DNA from: Kalaharituber pfeilii
Taxonomy: Eukaryota; Ascomycota; Pezizomycetes; Pezizales; Pezizaceae
Assembly (NCBI GenBank): GCA_015179045.1
Contig: WHUZ01000005.1
Coordinates: 62,001-126,000 of the forward strand
Direction of reading: 5' to 3'
DNA length: 64,000 nt
Below the pieces are notes generated by a model. It ran no database searches, was not told the origin of the DNA, and saw only the letters and a list, made by a program, of their open reading frames with translations. Below, piece after piece: positions 11,567 through 23,636 of the stretch. Made by a program: the position numbers and the translations under genes. Each line of letters opens with the position of its first letter. Position 1 is the first letter of the stretch.

Positions 11567-12529
11567 CTTTGATCTGGTATATGTGAACGGCAGATTTTAA
11601 AAACGCAATTTCCTAACCTCTTGCTTTGTTTGCTGGTATCCTATGAGTAGAGGCGGAGAAATTGTGTAAGCAAAAGAGACGTGGAGTTAATGAGAAGGAA
11701 TAAGGGTAAGCAGTAGACCATGAGGAGGGAGGGGGGTCAACGGGGATGGGGCGCTGGGGCGCTGGGACAAGCTACTAGTACTTACTATTTGGCTTGGAGG
11801 GAGAAACGGCCACTAGTGGGGCCTATGGCCATACCAGGGGAAGCGAGTCCATGTTACTCTGCTCTACAGCCTCTGCATCGCTGCCAGCACCACCAAACCA
11901 GCAGCAAGCACCTACCAAGTCAGAAATAGTGGGCGTCGGCGGGAAGGTCACGTCACGCAGTTCGCATGCAATCCATGCAGGTGGTTTGTCACGTGGCTGC
12001 GAAAAGGCCAAAAAGAAAAAAAAAAAAAAGGAACCGATCGAGAAGCAATCGAGGTGTCGCTCTTGGAGGAAGCGCAACGGGCAGGGCAGGGCAAAAGGGG
12101 GAGGGAAAGGGAAGAAAAGGGAGGAAAAGGGAACAGGCGACATGCAATGCGACATGCGGGGTCGCCGTACCCTGCCCCTCCATCCACCCCTCTTTCCCGA
12201 TTAGGCGGCAGATGCCCTCATCTACCAGCAGCAACCGCGCTTGCTGCATTCTCAGACAGCACCAGCAGCTTCTGAAACCACAGAATGGAAAAAAAGAAGA
12301 GGGAAAAAAAGGAAAGAAAAAAGGGAACAAAAGAGAGAGACAGAGAGATTGTAAGTTAAATAAAATGCCATTACTTCATCATGTGCCCATAAAGTTTCTC
12401 TGGTCGGCCAACTCCTATCTCCGGCGGCGCCGCCCCCCCACCTCAAGAGCGATATCAGATGCTATGTTACAACGATATGATACAATATTAGCCCCGTAGC
12501 ACCCCCCACCCCCATTGAACCCCGCTATG
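11567..12529. other. Intergenic region, purine-rich
   Basis: Upstream of the phosphoribosyltransferase gene and downstream of ARP6. Strand-biased A/G-rich sequence runs from about 12,000 to 12,350 with several short A runs. The open frames here are lysine/arginine-rich low-complexity translations without domains. No gene recognised. Confidence 0.5.
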
Positions 12530-14163
12530 TCAAACGTCTGATACTCGCCTCCTTTTGTGACTTATGGAGCCGCTGCTACTCGCCATATTCCCACCGATAT
12601 GATTGCTGCCACCCGGCCCGACAGGTAATGGTATCCCTGCAAATTTCTTGGCGAGCCAGGAGCTTCCGTATTCGAGGTACTCTGTGCGAGTGATTGCCCG
12701 GGCTGCTAGGGCAGTCTTGTTTCGCGCGAGGGCAACGCCACCTTGCCAAATGTACTTGACCGGACTATAGTGTATCGTCAGTCAAGGAATGCTCCACGAG
12801 TACAAGGTAACCTACTCTTTAGGCTTTCCGACTCGCACGACTGTATCCGTGGGGGCCAGTGGCCGAAGTTCTTGCTGACTATGCCACAGTTAAGATTCTT
12901 GCCCTCGATTTCTCCAAATTCATTGAATACATACAATCTCTCCAAAAACCCTGGGATGTTGACATTTCCACCAACCAAGACTACGTTTGCCAGAAGCAAA
13001 TCCCGAAACTGTTCAGGTACCTTATCCAACGACTGCATAATCACTTCCGGAATGCCCGCCTGCTTCATCCCTACATCACTTGGAGTAAATAGCAGCTCGG
13101 GGACTGTAAATCGCTCATTGCCTAACGTCATGTGCTGTTCATCCGGAGCCATTGCCGATTTCACCTGTCGAGGTATATATGGCCTCGCATAACCGGGCTT
13201 CCCATCATTGTAGTCCGGTAAAACGTAGTCCATGACAATGTCATTCTCGCCATTTTTCAAGCGTTTACATTTCTCGAGATCCGCATTGAAGTCAGTAGAG
13301 ACAAAGCATACGGCTTCCTTAATCTCATTGATGACGTAGGTTTCGTCAATCATGTTATAGTGTCGAATTGAGACCATTTCCTTGAGATAATTCGTCAAGA
13401 ATTTGCCGCCAATGTCAATCCTTCGTACGGCTGGATGGTAGACCTTACCCCTGATGACGGGTATGACATGTGTAAAACTATGTCCAGAGTCGACAACCAA
13501 GGTACACTCTGAAGGACCAACAGGGGCAGTTCCGGAAGGACGGTCACCCAAGTCGTTCCAGGCGACGAGGGAAGCGCCTTATCCAGAGATCAGTTGATTT
13601 GTAGATTTGTAGGGTCAACATGTCGGAACTTACGAACCAATGCAGCGATAATATCCGCCAAACTCGTATTCCTCAAAAACAATCTGGTCACAATTCGTCT
13701 GCAAAGCAGACGGGGAATTTGGCGCCTCTGTGAGGATTAAGGTTGTTTTCCGTGGATCACACTGTCATTAAGTCAGTATACCATTCTACACTACACATAG
13801 AGCATCCCCGCCACCTTCAACTTCGATGAAGTGTCTAAGAACGTTCGATCCCAAATTTCTTTCTCGGATTCCCAATTGACCAAATAACCCTTGTGCATGC
13901 GGGTTAGTTTCTTCATCTTACCAGCTTTCAGCTGGCATCTTGGAGCAACTGACTCTCTCCACTGGCCTCCTGAAGCTCATTGCGCCAAAATCTTTACATG
14001 CATCCAGCCCGGCTCCCACATATACCTTCTTGTCCCTGCCCCTGGCAATACAATTCGGAATCAGTATGCAGTCTTCTAGCATTGCTGTTGGCGTAGCAAA
14101 TCCCGCTTTAATTGTAAATGCTCCATTGTCGACCACCAAAGTTTGCGATAGCGAGTGCGGCAT
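12530..14163 (-). CDS. ARP6: Actin-related protein Arp6, SWR1 chromatin remodelling complex subunit
   Basis: Nuclear actin-fold protein needed for H2A.Z deposition by SWR1. The start at 14163 gives MPHSLSQTLVVDNGAFTIKAG, the actin phosphate-1 loop. Next come KDFGAMSFRRPVER, CTLVVDSGHSFTHVIPV (phosphate-2), RRIDIGGKFLTNYLKEM (typical of Arp6), DYVLPDYNDGKPGYARPY, RFTVPELLFTPSDVG, VVLVGGNVNIPGFLERF, then QQELRPLAPTDTVVRVG. The C-terminal part, VKYIWQGGVALA and EYGSSWLAKKF, needs two small introns, at about 12,890-12,940 and 12,770-12,815. The protein ends SISHKRRRVSDV with a basic nuclear-type tail. An upstream in-frame Met at 14235 would add 24 residues. It shares a 272-bp divergent promoter with NC2-beta. 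Confidence 0.92.
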
Positions 14164-14435
14164 GATATGTTGTAAGTAGTTTGATTGGGGAACATCAATC
14201 GTGAATCGGGCGTTATGTTCGTCCGGGTTTAGCAAAGCTTGGTTGGTATCCTCATCGCAGCCGATGCTTGATTTGCCAAGATTGCTATGGCTTGGCCGAG
14301 CCTAGGCCTACCAGGCTAACGTAAGTTTCTACCTCATTCTTGGCCTGTAGCTTACTTGAACCTCAACTTGTCACATCTCACGGCTTCCCTTTGTTCACGA
14401 CTCACGAGCAACACAGTATTAACAGCCCTGCAAAA
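14164..14435. promoter_or_regulatory. Bidirectional promoter between ARP6 and NC2-beta genes
   Basis: Only 272 bp separate the two divergent start codons, so the core promoters must overlap or abut. CT-rich sequence just before the NC2-beta ATG resembles a fungal initiator region. No TATA box is obvious. Confidence 0.55.
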
Positions 14436-15042
14436 ATGTCCGACAGAGAATTTGGCGGATGTAAGTCTACGTATCCTCAACCATCCAGTCACGGCAAAAG
14501 CTAACTCAAACATTTCCGAACCAGCAAACGACGACCTCTCCCTTCCAAAAGGTGACTGCCCACGCCCAGTTATGCACATTTCTCACCGTCCATTTCTCTA
14601 ACTGCATCCAGCCACCGTACAAAAAATCATTCAAGAGATTCTCTCCAACGACCTCTCATTTGCCAAAGACGCTCGCGATCTTCTGATTGAGTGCTGTGTT
14701 GAGTTTATCACCCTAATTTCTTCGGAAGCCAACGAGATTGCAGAAAAGGAGGCAAAAAAGACAATTGCCGCCGAACACGTCGTTAAGGCTTTGAAAGATT
14801 TGGGTTTTGAGGAGTATATCGAGCAGATACAAGAAGTTGCTCAGGAACACAAGGAGCATCAGAAGGCAAGTTTCAAGGTTGCGCGAAAGCCAGAGGGCTC
14901 ATGTTAACAGATTCAATAGTCTCGTGAGAAGAAACAAACAAAGATGGAACAAAGTGGATTGACGGAGGAGGAATTGCTCAGGCAACAGGAGGAGCTGTTT
15001 GGGCGGGCTCGTGACAAGTTCAACCAAACTGCTCAGGGTTGA
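14436..15042 (+). CDS. NCB2: Negative cofactor 2 beta (Dr1), histone-fold repressor of TBP
   Basis: Histone-fold subunit of NC2, which binds TBP on promoters and blocks TFIIA/TFIIB entry. Exons: 14436-14469 or so, 14525-14551, 14612-14865 and 14920-15042. Protein: MSDREFGGSNDDLSLPKA, then the histone fold with VQKIIQEILSNDLSFAKDAR, ECCVEFITLISSEANEIAEK and AAEHVVKALKDLGFEEYI. A charged tail EEELLRQQEELFGRARDKF follows, about 145 aa in all as usual for the family. The third intron has a GC donor (AAG|GCAAGT) rather than GT. Using the next GT at 14878 would add three residues and leave a very short intron. Confidence 0.93.
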
Positions 15043-15716
15043 ACGATTATAGCTGCAGTTGAAGTTGCACATTGCCATCCCTGGGTCGTCTACTCACGCA
15101 TTCGTTCTCCTCGGGGCTGCTGGGGAATTGCATAGCGACGGGTTGCGATAAGTCCATTGCGCATATGTACCTGAGGTAGAAAAAAAACCTACCCACGTCG
15201 CTTTCAGCACCGTCAAAGCAGACGAATGCAGGGCAGGTGGTGTGGGGGAAGAGGAGTCTCGTAGGAGGTTATTCATTAAAGCTTATGATCAAGTATGGCC
15301 AACATAGACGGTATGCAGCCATTGGGTAAGCATAAAATTGATCCTGATGGTGGTGTGAACAATGTGAAAGCAATGATGTTGTACATAATGTGTTGAAGCT
15401 ATCTCAACGCAGTCATACGTCCATTTCCTTGTAAAGCCTTTTCAGATTTAACCAGGCCACAACTCCATCACTGTCAATACTTTTTTGCCCATTTTTGCTC
15501 AAATCCTTCTTCTAATCATGAACATGAGAACCTCCCCAAATGGCTAGACATAAAAACTCGCACCCATCCAAGAGACAAGCGTAAATAAGAAAAGGAAAAC
15601 GCGTAAAGGATGTGTGAAACCCGTCCCATAAGGAAAAAAATAGAGAAAACCAAATGCGGAAGGGGCAAGAACCGAAAGCCGTAAGTCTGAGAGTCCTTCC
15701 CATTCTCGTGCTAGTA
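15043..15716. other. Convergent 3' intergenic region
   Basis: Lies between the 3' ends of the NC2-beta and importin genes. No coding signature found. It is probably 3' UTR and termination sequence of both genes. Confidence 0.5.
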
Positions 15717-18700
15717 CTAGTTGCCGTTCGTCTGGAGCCTGAGGGCTGCCGCTGTGGCCGCGGCGGTCGCTTCATTTAAGCTTGCTTGCTCTACCACGCC
15801 TCCAATAACTGTTTGCTCTTCTGCGGTTAAGGATTTTGTTAAGCTTTCATATAGTTGTGGTTGTTGGTTTTTAAGCCCTAGATGGGGATTAGTGTACTGT
15901 CTTCGATGGCATTGATAATGACATACCCAAAAACGTATCTCTAAACATGATGTATGGTTCTACACTATCCAACGGTGACTCCAGCATAGATTCTTCCTCA
16001 AGCTCTTCCCCATCATCTGTATCCTCATACTCTATCGTGTCTTTGAGTTTGGCCGACTCAGAGTTTAGAAATTCGAGGTAGGCAGCGCTTTCGTCTGGAA
16101 GATCTGCTTCGTCTTGACAAGGGTCAATATGGTTCGAAGCACGAGGGAAGGCAAGTAACGTACTCTCTTCGTCATTCCACTCTGTTCCCTCTTCCCAATC
16201 ATTTCCGTCGTCGGATCGGAATTCATCCTCAAGTCCAAGTCCTTCCTTTGAAATTTCCTCTCGGTCTATTAACATGATTAGCAATGTTCCTTTAATTTCC
16301 GTTTTGAGGGATATACTCTTCATGGCAACTGGCAATGTTTCAAACAAACGGACTGATCCTTGAAGCAGTCTATGCCAGCCAGGCTGGATTGTTTGCGGAA
16401 TTTGTTCAGGTCGCAATTGCAGTAGAGCGCAGATGGCAACGATTGAGAGTTTCTTATCATGAACTCGGCTGAAGTTATCAATGTTGGAAAACCACAAACT
16501 GAAGAACTTGTTGGTCCAGCCATGTTGTTCCAAGACTTGCAGTGTGACAACAGGGTTGTAATAGACGCAATTGATGACCATCTCCATGAGATGAAGCTGA
16601 TAGGACTTCACAAGTTTGGCGGGAGGGTTGATAAGGCACTGCATGGGTATTTCAATGAAGTGTTGAAGATACTTGTCGACACCGCCACGTATGTTCAACA
16701 TTACAGCTTCCGCCAATTTGCAGCCGCAAATCCTATCCATAGCGCCTAGCCTGTCATGTGTGAAGATCTTGAAACGTCAGAACAAATATCCGAAACCTCA
16801 TTTCGAAGATACATACTGTTTGTATGATGTCCACAATGAGGTCTAGGTAAGCAGGATTTTGCCGCATCATCTCCGCACCATATGTGATATAGTTGTCCAG
16901 TGAAGGAAGCATGTCTAAAATATTGTTTAACAGTAGTGACTGAAGAAATAATTATATTGGCATCATACCTTCAACATATATCTCAGCACGATCTTTAAAC
17001 GTTTTGTGTATCAATTCAAAGATCATCCACATGGTTGGAGAAATTGATTTGGCAGAAAACGTGCAGCTGTCGATGATTTCGAAAACCTCGTTGTATAGTT
17101 CTGATTCTTATCAGTACTGTTATGCAGTTATTCCGTGAAGCTGGGAATATTACCGAAGAGTTTGTTTTCAAGGGTTATGGTGATAACAGGTACAAGCACA
17201 TTTTCTAAATGCAGTAGGACTTCCGGGGTGCTCTCTAACGTCAGAATCAATGTTCCTATTGTTTGAAGGACACCAAGAGCAGTAATGCTCTTGTCATCCA
17301 GATATTCTCCAAAGGTCTCCTCATCTGAATTTCCTGAACTCTTCTCCATAAGCTCACTGACTATGCGGAGGTAAGTATCCCGCTGTGAATATGTTAGACC
17401 CCATTGGCCACTGTACATCTGGGACGCGGATGTAACATACTAGCTGCTCAGTAAGCTCAACCGCAAATGGCGTCAACTCAGAGGCAAACACCTCGACAAA
17501 CTCTTCCATAACATTGGCCAAGGCATCAACATCCACCTCATTCGTCAACTTCAGAAGCTGCTGCATAATTTGTGGAATATTCTCCTGCATAGACTTTCTG
17601 ATGAACTCATGCCTAATTAAAGGCTGAAGAGCCAGGGCAGCTTCAACTCGGACTGGCAATGCGGGGTCTTGAAGGGATTGTAGTATGTTTTGGTATATCA
17701 CCACAATGTTCTAGAGACAAAATGAGCTTTCATGAGAAAGAATGGGAGTGAGGGGAAAAAAAAAAAAAAAAAAGGTAAACTTACGTTATGGTCCTGAAAG
17801 TCTAATTCGCTGAATTTTTCCAGCACATCACATGCACGAGCTCTAAGATATCCGTGCGGGCTCCGGAATTCGGGGAAGACATGACGAACAAAGAAATATT
17901 CCACATTATTTGCGATGGGGCTCTTTTTTCCAAGGATTATATCTGCAAGGGTCCCAATCATTCGTAGAGCACCTTCTTTCTCCCGGTGATTCTTTTCATT
18001 CTCTGGAGCTTGCTCATAACTGTAAATGTAAAAGTTAGTGCCAAGGATAGGAGCGTGGTAGGTAATAAAGGCTAACCGGTTAACTATCTCATTTACGAAA
18101 TTGAGGACAGTAAATGTAGTCTTCCTTCTGTTCCGAGTAACTGTAACCAAAAAGTTTGTGGCAGCCACATCTGGAGCTGATACTTCTTCAAAGAAATCTG
18201 CTTCACTGTTAGCCAGATCAACAGATCGGTGCAACTCCTCAGTTATGCGGTTGACTCACTTATCTTCCTGTGCAAGTACTCGGCCGGATCGCTCTCGAAT
18301 AATTCAAGGTCTTCATCTGTTTGACATAGAAGCGGAAATAGAACATGGGCTACTAGGTTGTCGACATGTGGGCTCAAGTGTTGCCATGTGACTTTTGGTT
18401 TCACACACTCGTCCATGTACGCAACAATGAACGATAAGCAAATCTTGCTCAACCATGTCCGTTTTGAGACCCAGAGCTCGATCTGCTGAAGATATGCCTT
18501 CAAAATTTCAGGAGCAAAATTGTTAATGAACATCTTCGCGAACTCCTTGTAGTTTTCGGCGTTGACAGATGTCATGCAAGACGGGTTTCCGTATCTACGC
18601 GGGATTAGGTAGGCCCTGATTCGTCAAATATGGAACACATACCTGACAAAGAGCCGATTCAGATTCGAGTACGCCCATTTCTTTGCCTTCCACCAAGCAT

Positions 18701-19630
18701 GTTGCTCCCGCTCGTCGACATCCTCAAGCATTGACTCGGGTGGCGCTTCTTTGCGCACCACATTTATGAATAGTGTTGCCCAAGGAACAATCGACGATTC
18801 CCCACGAAGATGTGCAGCAAGCTCATACTAGATGACTTGTCAGTTTCTAGTAAACCTCAATCGATTTAACCTAGAAGCACATACGTATACTGCATGCTTG
18901 TATATCTTGAGAATAAGCTTCAGCATCTCCCCGGCTTCTGTACTTGTCTCTTGAACGAGTCTATTCCCTATGCTCAAAATCAAGGGGAACGTTGCTTGAG
19001 TTACCGTGTCAAGCTCGTCCCTTTTATCTCCGGACTTGTAGCGATATACTCGACAGAGGGCAAGTAGACATTGTAAACCAGCAAACACAGATTGAATCTC
19101 ATTTGCGTTTAGCAATTGAAGGGTGATGTCCATATAGCTTGGCCATTTTTGAGGAAAGTCGTTGTGTAGAATTTTCCCAATTAGAGGTAAGAGCTGACCC
19201 CGTATCTGGGGCGGTGATGAAGCCAGGACCGGGACAAGCCTTTCACGAAAGGCGGGCTTTTCTTCCTCTGGCACTGGTGCAACCTTTGGGAAATCCTCAT
19301 TGAACTCCCATGAGCGAGTGACCTTATTTTTTAGATACACAACAGCTACCCACGTGCAACGGTTAGTTGGCGCAAAGAGCAATCGGTGAAGTTCAACAAG
19401 TACCAGATAACTTGATATTTTGGTCTGGCTCCGACTCAACGATGTCGATTAGAGCCCCGACAAAACCAGGAGATTGCTCGGCCTGTTTCCAACTGTTGGC
19501 ATTTCTCAACCAGAAAAGGTATACGCAGAATTTATCATACCTGCTTCAGTTGAAGCTCCGCATGCCGCCGAATGTCCGCATTAGCTTGGAGGGTTGAAGA
19601 GATACAGTCGCGAAGAGCTTTAACGTCCAT
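15717..19630 (-). CDS. Importin-beta family karyopherin (importin-7/8 type, Sxm1/Nmd5-like)
   Basis: Nuclear import receptor of about 1,040 aa built of HEAT repeats. It starts MDVKALRDCISSTLQANADIR. The importin N-terminal (Ran-binding) domain covers LKQAEQSPGFVGALIDIVES and AVVYLKNKVTRSWEF. HEAT-repeat segments then follow over at least nine exons, such as RGQLLPLIGKILHNDFPQKW, KKWAYSNLNRLFVRYG, EYFFVRHVFPEFRSPHGYLR, ALPVRVEAALALQPLIRHEF and MDRICGCKLAEAVMLNIRGG. A strongly acidic stretch (EYEDTDDGEELEEESM) lies near the C-terminus, as in this subfamily. The last exon ends TAAALRLQTNGN. The intron near 17,700-17,785 carries an 18-base A run on the + strand. Known cargoes of the family are ribosomal proteins, histones, Lhp1 and Hog1/TFIIS. 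Which apply here is not visible. Confidence 0.9.
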
Positions 19631-20071
19631 GGTGATGCGCTCAAGAGAAACACAGGTTCTGCGAGAGGGGGGATGCGAATCACTGTCGTAGAGGCAGTGG
19701 AATCGCTGAGGGCCGGTGTGGACTGGAGGATAGTAGAGGTGTGCACAGAGATGAGGCGGGGTGGGCAAGATATGATAGGGAGGGGTTGGGGAGGTTTTCC
19801 AGCGCTGAAGAAGGGCCCTAAGGTTCAATTAAAAAGTGCTGGTACGCTAGCACGGGCACTGAATTTTTGTGTGGTGCAATCCGAGTCTGGGCTGGCAATG
19901 CCGCACCGGGCCAGCCTGCCTAGTGCCTCGCCCTCCCAGCAGCTCGCTAGGGCTTCCTTTCACTTTTACGAAGAAACACGCCGGCTGCTGCATATATGGG
20001 CTATGATGGGGGCAGCGGCGGGTGCTCTCAACGCTCTTGAATTCTAAATAGAGCTCCCGCAGAGGGCCAGT

Positions 20072-20096
20072 ATGCCATGCCATGCCATGCCATGCC
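20072..20096. repeat. ATGCC pentamer tandem repeat
   Basis: Five exact units of ATGCC. Short microsatellite in the upstream region of the importin gene. Confidence 0.9.
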
Positions 20097-21581
20097 ATAC
20101 TAGTAGCATACGAGCAGTCAAGGATCGTGCATCAGGTGGGCGTGGGCAGGCACATGGCAGGCGGTGGCCAAGCGTCGGCCTGCTCGTCGTGGACGCATAC
20201 AACTGAGCTGCAATCGGTGCTATGCATCCTGATGCATACCGATTCACGCTCTGTGTTCCCTTCACCTGAAGTTGTGCAGCTATCATATCATACAGAGTGC
20301 AATGTGCACGGGCAAGGGTGTATACGTAGGGTGCAATGCTTAGGGCCCTGAGATTTAGGGTACGAGTACAGACAATATAAGCGCTGGACTGGAGTGCTCT
20401 GCACGCAGCAGAGTTCTCCAGTACGTCGCAGCACACATATATACAGGACGTTGCGGAGATTGCACGTAGAGCACAGCACGTGCTCTTGCGAGGTGAACAG
20501 CGATCTGCTCGATCGCACACGGCAAGAGAAGCGCGGCTGTATCACGGTTTTGCTCCTAATTTTGATCCGAGACTGTAGCAGAACTCAATTGTGAGTGACG
20601 AGTTTTACCTGGGCACATTGGCAAGCTGCGTGAGCATAGATGTATCATATCTGAAAGCCTACACTCCACTAAGGATTGCCCTACAAGCAGCTTTATCAAC
20701 TCAGCGTAGCTATCACGTCTGGCAAGGAAATGGTGAGTACTAGTGGGCAGATTTGCCGTGGCGTGCACGCATATTAGGTACTTGGGATGTTGTGCGGCTG
20801 CACACGAGGACTCGCTCATGCAGGCGTGTTCAGGCACAACTCACAGCCAGTCGTTGCTCCAGTTAGAGCGACAGCAGAGCTAGTAGAAAATTAGGATAAC
20901 GCTCAGAGGCTGCAATGCGTCAGTCATTGGCCATATGGCAAGACATGTGGTAGAGGAAACTCGTTACACGATGGTGGCGGGGGCGGCTATTGCCGTCATG
21001 GGCCAGGAAATGGTTACTAGAACTACATAGTACATACTGAAGGTAGCCTCAGCCAGAGGGTTGAGCAGAACATTTCAGCAACCTTACAACTTACGTAATC
21101 AAAACCAACACATGTTCAGATTCTGGCCTCATGCCAAGATGTCCGACGATTACTTAAGTTTTATGGTTGGTATCCTACCTTCTCCAGGCCTCATGACATT
21201 CTCCCGTGGTGATGTGTCACAGGCACGAGAACGTCGGCTCCGGGACAACACTTCTCCTAGAGCAGGCCAAAGATTTTAGGCATCTCCTCGGTGACCTTGG
21301 TACCCGCTGCAGCTAATCTCTCGATTTCTGAAGCACTTTAGTTCCAGACTGAGATATGCCAAGGAGAGCACAACAAAGTCAGGTTAAGAGGGCGAAAGTA
21401 GTTAGGTATTCAAGATTGCATTTGCAACTAAATATTTACCAAGTACCCCATCAGGCTCTAATGAGATAGAGATATGAGCAATGACTTAATGGTAAGGTTC
21501 GAATATGGTGATAAGTATCATATTTGAACAAACATTAGGTACTTGACAATAAACAGTAAGTAGCTATGTAGTCGAGTAGTT

Positions 21582-21611
21582 TCGTAAACCAGCAGGTGGG
21601 CTGGTTTACGA
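21582..21611. repeat. Perfect 12-bp inverted repeat (hairpin)
   Basis: TCGTAAACCAGC at 21582-21593 and its exact complement at 21600-21611 enclose a 6-nt loop. It lies about 320 bp beyond the ISN1 stop codon. There is no T run after it on either strand, so a terminator role is not indicated. Confidence 0.8.
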
Positions 21612-21927
21612 GACTAGTAGTCGAGTACAACTTCGACCTCGTGGTATAACTTCTCCCCTTGCCCTTCAACGAGGCCAAAGCACATGTCGTCCATTACCGT
21701 TTGAAGTCCTTAGGCACTAGTTCTTATCCTGTCATGTCATGTATGCAAATCTCAAGCTAGCCTATGCTGCTCATCTGCAAAAATGGCTACATATTTATCA
21801 ATAAAATCGGCAGTCGAGTTGGTCTCCAATTGAAATAGAATAATTCTGAGCATCGCAAAGCAAAAAAAAGGAAAAAAAAGAACAAAAGGAGGTCCAACTA
21901 CAAAAGTGCGGTGTCAATGAAAAGTGC

Positions 21928-23636
21928 CTAGTTTTGTACCTGAGGATCAAGTAGATTGGTGAGTTCCTCAAGACACTTCACTGTCTCTGCTGGATTCGAC
22001 ACCCATACACAGGTAGCAGCCAGTCTAGCTTTGAAGTCATTATGGCCGGCAGAAAGGAATTGATCTATGATTATGTACGCTATTAGTGAGATATATGGTC
22101 CTGCTGACAGAATATAGAGATAATCCTACCCCCGATATGCAAAGTCTCTCCACCGCCTAACCCGCCAAAGTACTGCCTACAACATAATACGCCCAGCCTT
22201 TTATCCCCAATGTCTACAAAAACATCGTTGCCCCCTGATATTGGTAAGTAAATGGGTTGAAACAGCTAGATCATGGAGCTCGAACCATTAAAAGCACAGA
22301 AGGGCAGTCTCTTCCCGACATCACTGAGGTCCAGGGTTTTCTGGGCAACCAGTACTGCCTCTTCTAATTGCTCGCGCTCAAATTTATGTCCACTAGCTGG
22401 TATAATTCCAACCGCTCTTTCTTTTCGTACAACCGAGGCGTTTAATCTCATGGTATTAACCGATTCCCTCAGTGATTTCTCGGCAATATCTAGTAAATGC
22501 TGAATGTCTTCTTCCTTCCATTCGCACATTTCTGGAAGCTGCCATTCAGCTCTGGATATCTTTTCCAAACCGTACTCGCTGCCTGGTGATGATCTATAGA
22601 GGTAACTACTCTCTCCCCCTAGTACTATCAAGTTTCTCTGCTGTTGAGGTGTTAGCCCATTCTTGGGGTCCGCAGTGGCATCTAGCAGTCCATAAAGGCG
22701 GTCCCGATAGCGCGCACCATCCGAGTATCCAGCGGCTGTGACGATTCCAATGTTTATATTCCGCCGTAATAGATTTAGCATTTGCGGAACTACTGGATTG
22801 CAAGGTGTAAGTGACTTCAAAAATATTAGTAACTGAATAAGAAGTTGACGTTATCCGGTGAAGATCTGGGTACCTGTCCATCATCATACTATAGACGACA
22901 TGTGTTATAAGCCATTCTGTCCAAATTTACACAAAATTTGGGAAGTAATTTTACTAACTAAAGTAACATCACCGTCGAATGTAACAAGTTTCAATGGCCC
23001 CCTGCGGGCTAGACTCATTATCTGAGCCGTATTAAGGATAATGCGAATGTCATTGAAAGACTAAAATCACGTAAGGCAATGCTCGTAACCGAGAGTTCCT
23101 GAGAGTCCGTACAGGGGCCACGAATCTTCTCGAACTTATAGCTCTCCTCTCATCTTGAGCAATGAAGGCATCAACCAGAGCTAAAGGTGTAAAGAAGGTC
23201 CCAACTGATGGGACTAGGAACCTTAGCTTTGACCGTTCAGGTCTCCCTTCGTTCTGGCAAGTTACTAAGCGCAATTTCATCAGAATCTGTTTTCAATTGA
23301 AAGTTCCCGGGACCCTCACTATGGTCGTTTATTAGGGCCTCCACATCCTTCATAATTTCTGTGTAGCGGCGATGGGCATTGCCAGCCATGTCAGGGAGTG
23401 AGATATCATCTGCTGTCGCTGTTGGTTGAGAGTGGATCACGAAGGGAACTGCTAAAAGGCCTTTGATAAACTCAATCAAAGCATCACGGCGATGGGCCTA
23501 TAGAGCACATTAGTGACGCCGCTGGTCCAGTATGTGAACTGTTACCTTGAGTGCATATTCAACACGATATCTTGTTCCGGATATTAGCTTGCAAAGAGGC
23601 CACACTGGTGGATATCATCGCTTACCTGGTGGTCAT
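21928..23636 (-). CDS. ISN1: IMP-specific 5'-nucleotidase
   Basis: HAD-fold phosphatase that dephosphorylates IMP to inosine. It starts MTTRYRVEYALKAHRRDALI, where the first intron splits the Arg codon (AG/A). The N-terminal helical region has EFIKGLLAVPFVIHSQ, then PSVGTFFTPLALVDAF. The catalytic motif TFDGDVTLYDDGQ is split by an intron after TL and is followed by SLTPCNPVVPQMLNLLRRN. Next are IGIVTAAGYSDGARYRDRLY (HAD motif II region), LIVLGGESSYLY, KRLPFCAFNGG, and a C-terminal LAATCVWVSNPAETVKCLEE ending DPQVQN. The final acidic HAD motif lies in exons at about 22,120-22,265. Length of about 420 aa fits the family. Role: purine nucleotide turnover, downstream of salvage. Confidence 0.9.

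Larger units (their letters stand above)
19631..21927. other. Intergenic region with simple repeats and a hairpin
   Basis: Upstream of the importin gene and downstream of ISN1. It holds an ATGCC pentamer repeat (20072-20096) and a 12-bp stem, 6-nt loop inverted repeat (21582-21611). No gene was found in the 2.3 kb. Small frames here lack any domain. Confidence 0.5.
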
